Of a stretch of DNA of 16,955 nt, positions 6,039 to 12,848 are shown piece by piece. A model generated the notes under the pieces. That model did not search any database and was not told where the DNA came from. It saw nothing but the letters and a program-made list of their open reading frames with translations. Origin of the DNA: Planctomycetales bacterium (GTDB lineage: Bacteria; Planctomycetota; Phycisphaerae; SM23-33); the NCBI GenBank assembly GCA_030673005.1, contig DAOVFI010000016.1, positions 1 to 16,955 of the forward strand. Reading direction: 5' to 3'. Made by a program: the position numbers and the translations under genes. Position 1 is the first letter of the stretch. Each line of letters starts with the position of its first letter.

Positions 6039-6857
6039 TTATCTCAAGGCTACATCCAACGTCATCATAATCGCAAAACCGACAATCGCGCCCATCGTAG
6101 CCAGGTCCACGTTGCCTTTTCGCTGTGCCTCGGGGATGAGTTCTTCGACTACGACGAAGATCATCGCTCCGGCGGCGAAGGCCAGTGCGTAAGGCAGGAT
6201 CGAACTCATCAGCAGCACCGCACCGGCCCCAAGGATACCGCCAATCGGCTCGACCACTGCCGAGAGTTGCCCATACCACAGCGCCTTGGCCCGGCTCATC
6301 CCTTCACGGCGCAAAGGCAGCGCCACGGCCGTGCCTTCGGGGAAATTCTGAAGACCGATGCCGATGGTCAGGGCGATGGCCGAGCCTATCTGGGCTGCCT
6401 GTTCAGCACCGGTCAAATGAGCGGCTGCCCCGAACGCCACGCCGACAGCCAGGCCTTCGGGAAAGTTGTGTATAGTGATCGCCAGCACCAGCAGCGTGCT
6501 GCGATGCAGGGAGGTTTTTGGTCCCTCTGCCACGGCCAGGTCGGGATGCAGATGGGGCAGTATCCTGTCGATTATCCGCAGCGACGCCGCACCGAGCAGA
6601 AAGCCCACCAGCGGCGGCATCCATTTCAGCGCCTCGCCGTACGATTTTTCAGCCAGGTCGATCGAGGGGGCAAGCAGGCTCCAGAAACTCGCGGCGATCA
6701 TCACACCGGCGGCCATACCCAGTGAAGCGTCAAGATACCTCTGTGAAACCTTCTTCGTGAAGAGCACCACCGACGCGCCCATCGCCGTAACAATCCACGT
6801 GCCGAACGTCGCAATCAATGCCTGAAACACAGAATTTATGTCGTAGAACCACGTCAT
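6039..6857 (-). CDS. ZIP-family metal transporter, GufA-like
   Basis: A 272-aa polytopic inner-membrane protein of the ZIP family, which moves Zn2+, Fe2+ or other divalent metals into the cytoplasm. Seven to eight TM segments are visible. The TM4 signature is AITIHNFPEGLAVG (His130, Glu134) and TM5 is GIGLQNFPEGTAVALP (Gln170, Glu174); Gln in place of His in TM5 is typical of the GufA branch. VVEPIGG (Glu203) and EELIPEA (238-244) complete the family pattern, and a His-containing loop (PHLHPD, 101-106) lies between TM3 and TM4. The Shine-Dalgarno is poor. It follows the chelatase-like lipoprotein after 77 nt and the Fur-family gene before that, so the three probably form a metal operon. Metal specificity is unknown. 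Confidence 0.9.
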   Translation of the reverse strand: MTWFYDINSVFQALIATFGTWIVTAMGASVVLFTKKVSQRYLDASLGMAAGVMIAASFWSLLAPSIDLAEKSYGEALKWMPPLVGFLLGAASLRIIDRILPHLHPDLAVAEGPKTSLHRSTLLVLAITIHNFPEGLAVGVAFGAAAHLTGAEQAAQIGSAIALTIGIGLQNFPEGTAVALPLRREGMSRAKALWYGQLSAVVEPIGGILGAGAVLLMSSILPYALAFAAGAMIFVVVEELIPEAQRKGNVDLATMGAIVGFAIMMTLDVALR

Positions 6858-6934
6858 GCTGAAACCCGACGATTATCCTAATACCTTTGAGTTCCGGGGA
6901 CGCCTTACTCAATTCGGCGGCGTGGAGCTCGAAT

Positions 6935-7897
6935 TCAATCCTCCAGTGCCGCTTTAGCGGTCTTTGCTATCCACTTTGCCACGGCGGGGCTGGGCAGCAG
7001 GCCGTGTTTGGCTGTGACGATGTCCTTGTCTTTGAGGGGGTTCGGCAGCGCCATTCCGTGGATTCGCGTCGGGCGGCTCATAAACCGCTTGTGCATCCCC
7101 GTCGCTCCCATCGAAACGTAGCAGCCCACCAGCAGCACTCGCTTTCGGTTCTCGGCTGCGGTCATAATGGCCGGTACGCCGTGGGCACGATAGCCCTGCC
7201 CGACGTGAACGTACGCCCAGTCGGCATACGTAATGCCCGTCTTGCCGCAGATGTGATACGTAATCCGCTTCATCAGTGCGTCCCAGTAAGGTTTCAGACC
7301 GTCATCGCCGTGGGACAGAACGACGAGGGCCTCGTTTGCGGGATCCTTCGAGATTTCCTTGACCCGCGCCAGCATCGTCTCGACCAGCAGGTCGCCGCTG
7401 TCGAGCGTAGGCGTAACGGTTATCGGCAGTCTGCTTTTGACGACGGTTGCGCCTTCGGCGGCGAGTTCAGCCTTCATCTTCTCGTCGCTGTAGATGCCCA
7501 GCAGGGCAGGGATGTCCCAGTGCGAGTGGCTCGACGGGGCGATCAGCAGCGGCACGGCCACGATCCGATCGCAGCCGGCCTTTTCCATCTCGGCGACGCC
7601 GTCGGCGACCGATGGTCTGACAAATTCCATCAGGACGACCTTGACCTTTTTGAACGGGCTGTCGGCGCCCAATGCCTTGATCACCTGCTTTTCCAGCGTA
7701 AGGACGGGCTTGTTCCACACCGGCATCGGCGCGCCGTGCGCGATAACCAGCAACCCGACCTTTGCGCCGTCGGACGGCACCGTTGTTATTGGATTAGCAA
7801 CAGTCGGCGAGTTGTTTTCGCCGCAGCCGACGGTAGCAAGAGCGATTCCCGCCACAAGGATCAAAGCAATCAACGACCGTTTGTGAAACGTTCTCAT
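6935..7897 (-). CDS. Exported chelatase-like lipoprotein (CbiX/CbiK, sirohydrochlorin cobaltochelatase family)
   Basis: A 320-aa protein with a lipoprotein signal ending ATVGC (Cys25), so it should be membrane-anchored outside the cytoplasm. The rest is a duplicated class II chelatase fold: domain 1 (about 47-180) has LLVIAHGAP (His54), MEFVRPSVADGVAEMEKAG and VAVPLLIAPSSHSHWDIP (His124, His126); domain 2 (about 188-312) has VVLSHGDDG (His196) and KRVLLVGCYVS. Known relatives insert Co, Ni or Fe into tetrapyrroles in the cytosol with paired histidines, so an exported one may bind or deliver metal instead (inference). AAAGGA 6-9 nt before the ATG supports the start. It is second in a Fur - chelatase - ZIP operon, 25 nt after the Fur-family gene. 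A remnant of a paralogue lies at 5847-6023. Confidence 0.85.
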   Translation of the reverse strand: MRTFHKRSLIALILVAGIALATVGCGENNSPTVANPITTVPSDGAKVGLLVIAHGAPMPVWNKPVLTLEKQVIKALGADSPFKKVKVVLMEFVRPSVADGVAEMEKAGCDRIVAVPLLIAPSSHSHWDIPALLGIYSDEKMKAELAAEGATVVKSRLPITVTPTLDSGDLLVETMLARVKEISKDPANEALVVLSHGDDGLKPYWDALMKRITYHICGKTGITYADWAYVHVGQGYRAHGVPAIMTAAENRKRVLLVGCYVSMGATGMHKRFMSRPTRIHGMALPNPLKDKDIVTAKHGLLPSPAVAKWIAKTAKAALED

Positions 7898-7922
7898 TAT
7901 GTTTTCCTTTCAATACCTGCTG

Positions 7923-8522
7923 TCAAGGCTGGTTCTTTTCGTTTGCCTGACATTCCCTGCATGTTCCGAATACGACGACCCTGTGACTGGTTGGGCGGAA
8001 CCCCTTTTTGCGACATATGTCCATCAGCCGCACCTCGACGTCCTGATCCCGGAATTCGATGAACCGCCTGCATTCGTTGCAGATGAGGTGCTCGTGATGT
8101 TCGTGTCCGAAAACGTGTTCGTAGTGAACGTGAACGTCCGAATCGCGCAATTCCCGGACAAGTCCGGCCTGAACCATTAAGGCCAGTGTTCGGTACACCG
8201 TGCCCCGGCTGACGCGGTCTGCGCCTCCGACAAGGTCCGCCGCCAACTCGTCCGCCCGAAAGTGATCGTGTCGCTCGAATACCTGACGCAGGACAATCCG
8301 CCTGGCCACGGTGAGACGGTCGCCGTTGTTCTTGAGGAAGGCCTCGAAGATATTCCATGCTTCCCGGGTAACGGCGTCCTTTTGCGCCGCGTCCTTGTGA
8401 TCCTTGCCCACCGGAGCGTTGTCCGCCCGCGATTGAGCGCCGTCGCGCAACCGTTGTTTAGATTTGGTCTTCATACCTTTTCGTCCCGTTCGTGAGTATT
8501 GGGTGGACATGAAAGGATTCAT
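7923..8522 (-). CDS. Fur-family metal-responsive transcriptional regulator
   Basis: The frame gives 199 aa. The Fur winged helix is at about 54-125 (LTVARRIVLRQVFERHDHFRADEL, then VSRGTVYRTLALMVQAGLV). The dimerisation and metal domain follows: HVHYEHVFGHEHHEHLICNEC, with CxxC pairs at Cys148/Cys151 and Cys188/Cys191 for structural zinc. It cannot be called Fur, Zur or PerR from sequence alone; neighbouring ZIP, chelatase, ferredoxin and flavodoxin genes fit iron or zinc. The N-terminus is long (about 50 residues of Lys/Arg/Asp-rich extension) and the start is uncertain: in-frame ATGs at 8522, 8510 and 8474, none with a good Shine-Dalgarno. It heads the operon and diverges from the ferredoxin gene 72 nt away, so it may control both. 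Confidence 0.9.
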   Translation of the reverse strand: MNPFMSTQYSRTGRKGMKTKSKQRLRDGAQSRADNAPVGKDHKDAAQKDAVTREAWNIFEAFLKNNGDRLTVARRIVLRQVFERHDHFRADELAADLVGGADRVSRGTVYRTLALMVQAGLVRELRDSDVHVHYEHVFGHEHHEHLICNECRRFIEFRDQDVEVRLMDICRKKGFRPTSHRVVVFGTCRECQANEKNQP

Positions 8523-8570
8523 TTGCCAATAATGAATAGAGAGTTGTCGATGTTATTATATAGGCCGTGT

Positions 8571-8578
8571 CTGTACAG
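8571..8578. promoter_or_regulatory. Palindrome in the fur-ferredoxin intergenic region
   Basis: The 72-nt divergent spacer is AT-rich, with tattatata at about 8552-8561, and holds a perfect 8-nt palindrome ctgtacag 3 nt before the ferredoxin Shine-Dalgarno AAGGAG (8582-8587). An operator here is possible, but I see no full 19-bp Fur-box and no well-spaced -35/-10 pair. Confidence 0.2.
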
Positions 8579-8594
8579 GATAAGGAGTAATGAA

Positions 8595-8768
8595 ATGGCA
8601 TACGCGATTTCCGACGAATGTACGAAGTGCGGCGCTTGTGTGCCGGTCTGCCCCGTCGATGCAATCACCGAGGGCGACGACAAATTCATCATCGACCCCG
8701 AGAAATGCACGGATTGCGGCGTGTGCGAGGCAGAGTGCCCAGTCAACGCCATCTCGGCCGGCCAGTAG
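8595..8768 (+). CDS. 2[4Fe-4S] ferredoxin
   Basis: A 57-aa clostridial-type ferredoxin, a small cytosolic electron carrier. It has two complete CxxCxxCxxxCP cluster motifs: Cys9, 12, 15, 19 and Cys38, 41, 44, 48, each followed by V-D/N-A-I. Length is exactly that of the family. The frame is open upstream to 8499, but the ATG at 8595 is correct: AAGGAG lies 7 nt before it and the protein starts MAYAISDECTKCG, as in relatives. It is transcribed away from the Fur-family gene, which may repress it or sense the iron it needs. Flavodoxin, its usual iron-free substitute, is encoded about 740 nt away on the other strand. Confidence 0.95.
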   Translation: MAYAISDECTKCGACVPVCPVDAITEGDDKFIIDPEKCTDCGVCEAECPVNAISAGQ

Positions 8769-9036
8769 CACCCCCGGCACAGGCGGAATTGCTGTGGTGC
8801 ACGCGGGGCGAACGGACCGGCGGACAGATCCCCGGCGACCTTATTCGCATTCGGGATGATCCTGGTATTCTGTCCAGGAAAAAATGTAGGGCGCCATGTT
8901 CTTGCCTTAATCGCAACGAAAGGCGTGAACATGCCCACCTCCGAAGACGGGTGAGGGCATGGCACCCCGCAATTTAGTCCGGACGGAGTACTGACGGGTT
9001 TCCGGGGTCGGCCGGTCCCGGTTGTTCTTTCGAGGT
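8769..9036. other. Gene-free spacer between ferredoxin and DUF2023, with a hairpin
   Basis: About 270 bases with no credible gene; a 201-codon minus-strand frame crossing it is the antisense of the ferredoxin. A good hairpin lies at 8931-8960 (atgccc/gggcat plus acc/ggt with a 2-nt bulge), immediately preceded by an imperfect 10-position stem (8898-8907 with 8921-8930). No U-tract follows either, so neither is a clear terminator. Confidence 0.35.
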
Positions 9037-9453
9037 TCACGAGACCGCCCGGACCTCCTGCGGGCGATGATCGCTTTGAGTATCTCTGCCGGCGGAACTC
9101 TTGCGTTGCAGGTATCGCCTGCACTGCTTGATGGGACAGTACCCGAGCATGACGCCGAGGATGAAATCCTCTTCATCACTGTAGGCGGACAGGTCAACCT
9201 TCCCGATGCTCCGAATGATTTCGATACAGGACGGATCACCGAAAAATACGTTCATCTTCTCTGTGCCGACCGGGAAGATGAGATAGGAAATCTTCTCCCG
9301 GCGTAGTTTTTCGATGATTTGCTCGGCGCACACACGCCGGCAGGTATGAAGGATGAGATTTCGCAGACCCTTGCGGTATTCATAGACGTGATGGCAGAAC
9401 ACCGCCATGGCCGCCGTGTTGAACGTATGAGGTTCTTTTAGTTCCTGTATCAT
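9037..9453 (-). CDS. DUF2023 family protein, flavodoxin partner
   Basis: A 138-aa protein. The stretch from about 16 to 115 matches the DUF2023 family as I know it: VFCHHVYEYRKGLRNLILHT, EKLRREKISYLIFPV, MNVFFGDPSCIEIIRSIG and EEDFILGVMLGYCPIKQCRRYL. Family function is unknown, but its genes are commonly found beside flavodoxin, as here: it starts 55 nt after the flavodoxin gene and is probably co-transcribed. The start at 9453 is supported by a near-perfect AGGAGG 7 nt upstream, giving about 15 extra residues before the usual family N-terminus. The C-terminal 22 residues (RKSSAGRDTQSDH...) are basic and polar and look like a non-conserved tail. It has no signal peptide. Confidence 0.85.
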   Translation of the reverse strand: MIQELKEPHTFNTAAMAVFCHHVYEYRKGLRNLILHTCRRVCAEQIIEKLRREKISYLIFPVGTEKMNVFFGDPSCIEIIRSIGKVDLSAYSDEEDFILGVMLGYCPIKQCRRYLQRKSSAGRDTQSDHRPQEVRAVS

Positions 9454-9508
9454 ATTCGACCTCCTATTCGGTGTTGCCGTGGCGCATCGCCCGGCATATC
9501 AGCGCAGC

Positions 9509-10012
9509 CTAAAAACCCAATTCACCCCTGATCTGATCGGTCCACGCCTTCACGCGGTCCGCCGTCATGTCCGACTGCCCGTCCTCGTCCAGGGCCAGGC
9601 CGACGAACTTGCCGTCAACAACGGCCGCCGAAGCGATGAAGTCATACCCATCTGTCGGCCAGGAACCTACTACGTCGGCCCCGGCTTCGGTGGCCTTTTC
9701 GTACAGAGTGCCCATGGCGTTGACGAAGGTGTCGGGATATGCCTGCTGGTCGCCGAGCGCGAACAGGGCCACCTTCCTGCCGCCCAGATTCTTCAAATTC
9801 GAGGCGAACACGTCCCAGTCGTCCTGAAGGTCTCCCAGACCCCAGGTGGAGACGCCGAGAATAAGGCTGTCGTATCCGTCGAGGTCGCCCGGGCCGGCCG
9901 CCGCGACATCGTATAAGTCAACGTTGTCCTGACCGAGTTGTTTCTGGATCATCTCGGCGACGCTCTTTGTGTTTCCTGTTGTGCTTCCGTAAAACAAGCC
10001 TACCTTGGCCAT
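9509..10012 (-). CDS. fldA: Long-chain flavodoxin
   Basis: A 167-aa FMN-binding electron carrier that can stand in for ferredoxin when iron is scarce. The phosphate-binding loop is GSTTGNT (9-15). The FMN-stacking aromatics sit in the usual loops: Trp57 in STWGLGDLQDDW and Tyr92 in GDQQAYPDTF. The long-chain insertion with the FldA-type sequence GLALDEDGQSDMTADRV is at about 138-153. AAGGAG lies 8 nt before the ATG. It precedes the DUF2023 gene and follows a membrane-protein gene after 55 nt. Nearby Fur-family and ferredoxin genes make iron-responsive control likely (inference); I could not pick out a Fur box before it. Confidence 0.95.
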   Translation of the reverse strand: MAKVGLFYGSTTGNTKSVAEMIQKQLGQDNVDLYDVAAAGPGDLDGYDSLILGVSTWGLGDLQDDWDVFASNLKNLGGRKVALFALGDQQAYPDTFVNAMGTLYEKATEAGADVVGSWPTDGYDFIASAAVVDGKFVGLALDEDGQSDMTADRVKAWTDQIRGELGF

Positions 10013-10067
10013 TTTTGAATCTCCTTTCGTTTATCTTCGTGTACCTTATATTCGGTTACGGTTTTAT

Positions 10068-10691
10068 TCACTCCGCCAGTTTCCATGGCCCGGGCAGCAA
10101 CCTCCACGCCCAGACGTATTCCAGTACTGTCCAGCCTGTCAACAGCAGGCTCAGCGAATAAGCCATGTTCACGGCGTCTGTCCTTGCCCTCGCCATTTGC
10201 CGGCCGGAAAAGACCGCCAGTAAAGCGAAAACACCACAGGCCAGATAACTTGTCCAATGTGCCACGCCGAAAAATGTAACCTGGTTTATCATCACAAAGT
10301 GAAGTAGCCAGATGGCGTTGAAGTGGCCCAGGCAGAACAACAGGCCCGCCGGCAAGTATTTTTTGACCGCCAGGAGGACTACCAGGAATGTGAACCCGCC
10401 GAGCAGTGGCAGCATCTGCCGCTGTGCCATCTGGGCGGCGCCCAGTTTCTCGCAGGCCTCGCCAAGGACGCCCCAGAGCAGCAGGCCGGAAAATATGCCG
10501 CAGTAGATGCTTTTCACCGTTGCCGCCGCAGACAGCGAGCCGAACAGCAGTGCAATGGCCAGGGCGAGCATTACCGCCGCCATGACAACTATCGGCGCAG
10601 TCCCCAGCCGATAGACCATCACCATAGTCATATACGTGCCGCCGAATACGCCCAGCACGAACACAAGACACTTAAAACCCTTCAAACCCAT
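10068..10691 (-). CDS. Polytopic membrane protein of unknown function
   Basis: A 207-aa protein that is almost entirely hydrophobic, with about seven TM segments (roughly 7-27, 32-52, 58-77, 93-109, 113-133, 143-163 and 173-194). Notable polar residues inside the membrane region include the pairs GHFNAIW (122-128) and MINQ (134-137), plus two cysteines in TM3 and TM5. I do not recognise the family. Its ATG overlaps the stop of the preceding gene by one base (TAATG), so the two are translationally coupled and probably work together. A 55-nt gap leads to the flavodoxin gene, which may be part of the same transcript. Confidence 0.75.
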   Translation of the reverse strand: MGLKGFKCLVFVLGVFGGTYMTMVMVYRLGTAPIVVMAAVMLALAIALLFGSLSAAATVKSIYCGIFSGLLLWGVLGEACEKLGAAQMAQRQMLPLLGGFTFLVVLLAVKKYLPAGLLFCLGHFNAIWLLHFVMINQVTFFGVAHWTSYLACGVFALLAVFSGRQMARARTDAVNMAYSLSLLLTGWTVLEYVWAWRLLPGPWKLAE

Positions 10692-11530
10692 TATGGCGTA
10701 ACCCTTGCTCCCTTTGACCGCGGCGAATTATCGAAAACCTGGTTGACGTGAAAGATCATAACGATCGAGTCTCGCGGCGACTTGCCGTGGAAGTAATCGT
10801 GCAGGAGATTGACGTACGTGAGGATGTCCCGGTGGTATTCTGATGCCGTCTTGTCGGCCGGGTGCACCAGTTGGCATATCGCCCGCACCTCGTAACTTGG
10901 AATGTCCAGGAAGACTACCGAGACGGAAGGATCGGCTATGATGTTCAGGAAGGTGTGTGTCTGGCGTTTTTTCGTCGTGTAGAGTTCCAGCGAGCAGAGT
11001 TTTGTTCTGTCGATGAAGCCTTCGGCCTGGCGTAACCCTTTGAGTACGTTGATTTTCTCCTTGAATGAGACCTTCCGGGTGGAGCGGAGTTTCTTGATTG
11101 CTTCCTTGATTTTGTCTTTTTTGGGCAGGAATCCTATGCCCTTGAATGCGTTGTTTATGCTGAAGTCGGCGTCGTCTCTGTACCCGCCGCAGGTGGCGAT
11201 GGCCCCGAAGTGGTGGGCCGAACCGGCGATGCTCATCCTTTTCCTTTTTCCCATGGCTTCGAGGCTCTTGAGGGCGGCGGTCCTTTTCCACTTGATGAAG
11301 CCGTCGGGCAGTTGCCTTGTCTTGAAGGTCTGCCACTTCCCGTCCACCCTCGCCCTTATCGTACCGTCTTCGCTTTTGGCAACGTCTATGTGGGGCTGGA
11401 CAAAGGCTTCTGCTTTCCAGTAATTGACCTTGCTGGAGGGGAGATTTTTCTGCGGCGCGGCGAGGCAGCAGATACCGAACACGGTAGCCAGCGCCGCCGC
11501 TGAAATGATTCCCAAGATGCGATTTTTCAT
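10691..11530 (-). CDS. Exported protein of unknown function, coupled to the membrane protein
   Basis: A 279-aa protein with a signal peptide (MKNRILGIISAAALATVFGICCLAAP, cleavage about 24-25). The mature protein is basic. Recognisable landmarks are SIAGSAHHFGAIATCGGYRDDADF (100-123), a Lys/Arg-rich helix (135-168), and a hydrophobic strand region TFLNIIADPSVSVVFLDIPSYEVRAIC (193-219) followed by HPADKTASEYHRDILTYVNLLHDYFHG. I cannot name a family. GGAAG lies about 7 nt before the ATG. The stop overlaps the start of the downstream membrane protein, and a small single-TM protein gene lies 62 nt upstream. An 843-nt frame in another register over the same DNA is a shadow. Confidence 0.75.
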   Translation of the reverse strand: MKNRILGIISAAALATVFGICCLAAPQKNLPSSKVNYWKAEAFVQPHIDVAKSEDGTIRARVDGKWQTFKTRQLPDGFIKWKRTAALKSLEAMGKRKRMSIAGSAHHFGAIATCGGYRDDADFSINNAFKGIGFLPKKDKIKEAIKKLRSTRKVSFKEKINVLKGLRQAEGFIDRTKLCSLELYTTKKRQTHTFLNIIADPSVSVVFLDIPSYEVRAICQLVHPADKTASEYHRDILTYVNLLHDYFHGKSPRDSIVMIFHVNQVFDNSPRSKGARVTP

Positions 11531-11592
11531 GTTTGCTTCCTTTCTCTTTCTGGTTGTCCGGAGATGTCACTCATGTGACGGACCCCCGGCGA

Positions 11593-11844
11593 TTATTGTT
11601 TCTTGTTGTTTCTCGTCGAAGGTGTAGTGCCGGTCTTTGTGCTGTTTTTCTCCTGCAGGAGTTTGTTGAACGCCTTTTCCAACCTGACTCTTTCGGCTGG
11701 CCGGGCCGGCACGCTCGGGTTGCCTTTGACCGGCGAGACGCCCGGCGCAGTGGAACGCAATATCAGCCAGCCTGAGAGCACAAGGATTATTGCAAAAACC
11801 GAGATAGTCATCGCCCAGCGTAATTTACCCTTGATTTCGATCAT
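11593..11844 (-). CDS. Small single-pass membrane protein
   Basis: An 83-aa protein with one TM helix at about 12-29 (MTISVFAIILVLSGWLIL), a short Lys-rich cytosolic start, and a 50-residue Pro/Lys/Thr-rich tail containing a possible helix (ERVRLEKAFNKLLQEKN). A weak CAGGG lies about 10 nt before the ATG. No family is recognised. It sits 42 nt after the pseudopilin gene and 62 nt before the exported-protein gene, so it is probably co-transcribed with them. The frame is short, but the TM plus tail layout and the tight spacing argue that it is real. Confidence 0.6.
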   Translation of the reverse strand: MIEIKGKLRWAMTISVFAIILVLSGWLILRSTAPGVSPVKGNPSVPARPAERVRLEKAFNKLLQEKNSTKTGTTPSTRNNKKQ

Positions 11845-11886
11845 TGATTGATTTGCCCTGAACTCGTCGGACTGCCTCGTGTTTTC

Positions 11887-12687
11887 TTACTTGCGCTGCG
11901 GGTCCCAGACGCGGACGTCCGTCAGCGAAGCCGGATCAACCGTTACGCAATGTCCGTCGGCGAAACTTATATTGGCTTTGCCCATCCACCGCGGCGACAG
12001 GCCGCCGTAGCTGTTCTGTGTCAGCGGGGGCGCTCCCGACCAAAGGATCGAGCCGGGATCGGGATAAGTCAGTTGCCGATAAGGCGTCAGCCTGTACCAG
12101 CCGTAGTCCTCGAACGAGCCGGTGGACATTCCGACCGTCGTGCCGAAAACCAGCACCTGTGCAGGTCTGAAAGTTTTGTTGACGTTGAGGCCTTTTCCCG
12201 GTTTTGCCCCGCCTCCGTCATACAATGGCGTCCAGCCCTGTTCGTTATATCCGTATGCTGGAAAGACCGCCCTTCCGAACACGCCTGTCATGTATTGAGC
12301 GTCGAAGTTGCCTGTCTTCATGAAATCTTCCACGACCTTTTGCGGGACGTCGCGCATACCGAGCGGATCTCCTCCCAGAAAAGGCAGAAAAGGCTCCCAG
12401 CGATTGTCGGTGTACCGATGCAGCAGGTAAGACCACTGCTGGGGATGATGGCCGAGCTGGAAAGTGAACGTCCTGCCATTATGATCATCCGTGTAAAACA
12501 TCCAGGCCATCTGCACCAGCCTCAGGTTCGTCAGGTCCTTCGTACAATATGCTTGTTCTTTGGCGCGGTAGAGGCTGGGCATGAGTATCCCTGCCAGCAT
12601 GGCGATGATCGAGACAACCACGAGCAGTTCGACCAGGGTAAAGGCCGCTTTCCACCGACCGGGTTGGTTGCCGAGCAGTCGTCTCAT
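11887..12687 (-). CDS. Type II secretion-like pseudopilin (prepilin N-methylation domain)
   Basis: A 266-aa protein with a class III signal: basic leader MRRLLGNQPGRWKAA, then FTLVELLVVVSIIAMLAGIL with Glu at +5 of the mature chain (Phe16 start). A prepilin peptidase would cleave before Phe16. The C-terminus ends in KANISFADGHCVTVDP, like the processing-associated H-X9-DG region of planctomycete pseudopilins, but the residue nine before the DG is Trp, not His, so that motif is degenerate. These proteins are highly multiplied in planctomycetes, and most have no known role. The start is strong (GGAGGGAGGAAG upstream). It lies downstream of the PEP-CTERM genes after a 160-nt gap with a hairpin. 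Confidence 0.88.
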   Translation of the reverse strand: MRRLLGNQPGRWKAAFTLVELLVVVSIIAMLAGILMPSLYRAKEQAYCTKDLTNLRLVQMAWMFYTDDHNGRTFTFQLGHHPQQWSYLLHRYTDNRWEPFLPFLGGDPLGMRDVPQKVVEDFMKTGNFDAQYMTGVFGRAVFPAYGYNEQGWTPLYDGGGAKPGKGLNVNKTFRPAQVLVFGTTVGMSTGSFEDYGWYRLTPYRQLTYPDPGSILWSGAPPLTQNSYGGLSPRWMGKANISFADGHCVTVDPASLTDVRVWDPQRK

Positions 12688-12785
12688 ATCAACTTCCTCC
12701 CTCCAGTCTTTTCAAGCGGCGTCGCAGGATGCCGGAGTCTCGTTTCGGCCTTCCCTCCGGCTCGCTTGTTGACGCCGTGCTCGCA

Positions 12786-12819
12786 GCAGCCGGCCGCTTT
12801 CCCCATAACGGCCGGCTGC
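12786..12819 (-). terminator. GC-rich hairpin after the PEP-CTERM gene
   Basis: A perfect 11-bp stem (gcagccggccg 12786-12796 with its complement 12809-12819) encloses a 12-nt loop, 30 nt past the stop of the 219-aa PEP-CTERM gene. No T-run follows on the minus strand, so it may be an imperfect terminator, a pausing or RNA-stability hairpin, or part of the pseudopilin leader. Confidence 0.4.
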
Positions 12820-12848
12820 CGAGAAGCAACCTATAAACTCACAAACTG

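Noticed and set aside
6887..8062. 391-codon plus-strand ORF
   Set aside because: It is antisense to the chelatase-like lipoprotein gene and a product of GC-rich codon bias.
8893..8963. Possible three-way junction RNA after the ferredoxin
   Set aside because: The outer stem gccatg/catggc competes for the same bases as the 8931-8960 hairpin, so the full fold cannot form; only a simple hairpin is supported.
8519..9124. 201-codon minus-strand ORF crossing the ferredoxin
   Set aside because: Its central part (HSASHTPQSVHFSGSMMNLS) is the antisense of the ferredoxin cluster motifs, a well-known type of false ORF; it has no good start site.
10728..11570. 280-codon minus-strand ORF overlapping the exported protein
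   Set aside because: It is the same strand in another frame, with low-complexity Arg/Gln/Pro-rich translation and no signal; the 10691-11530 frame has a signal peptide and a coupled stop.
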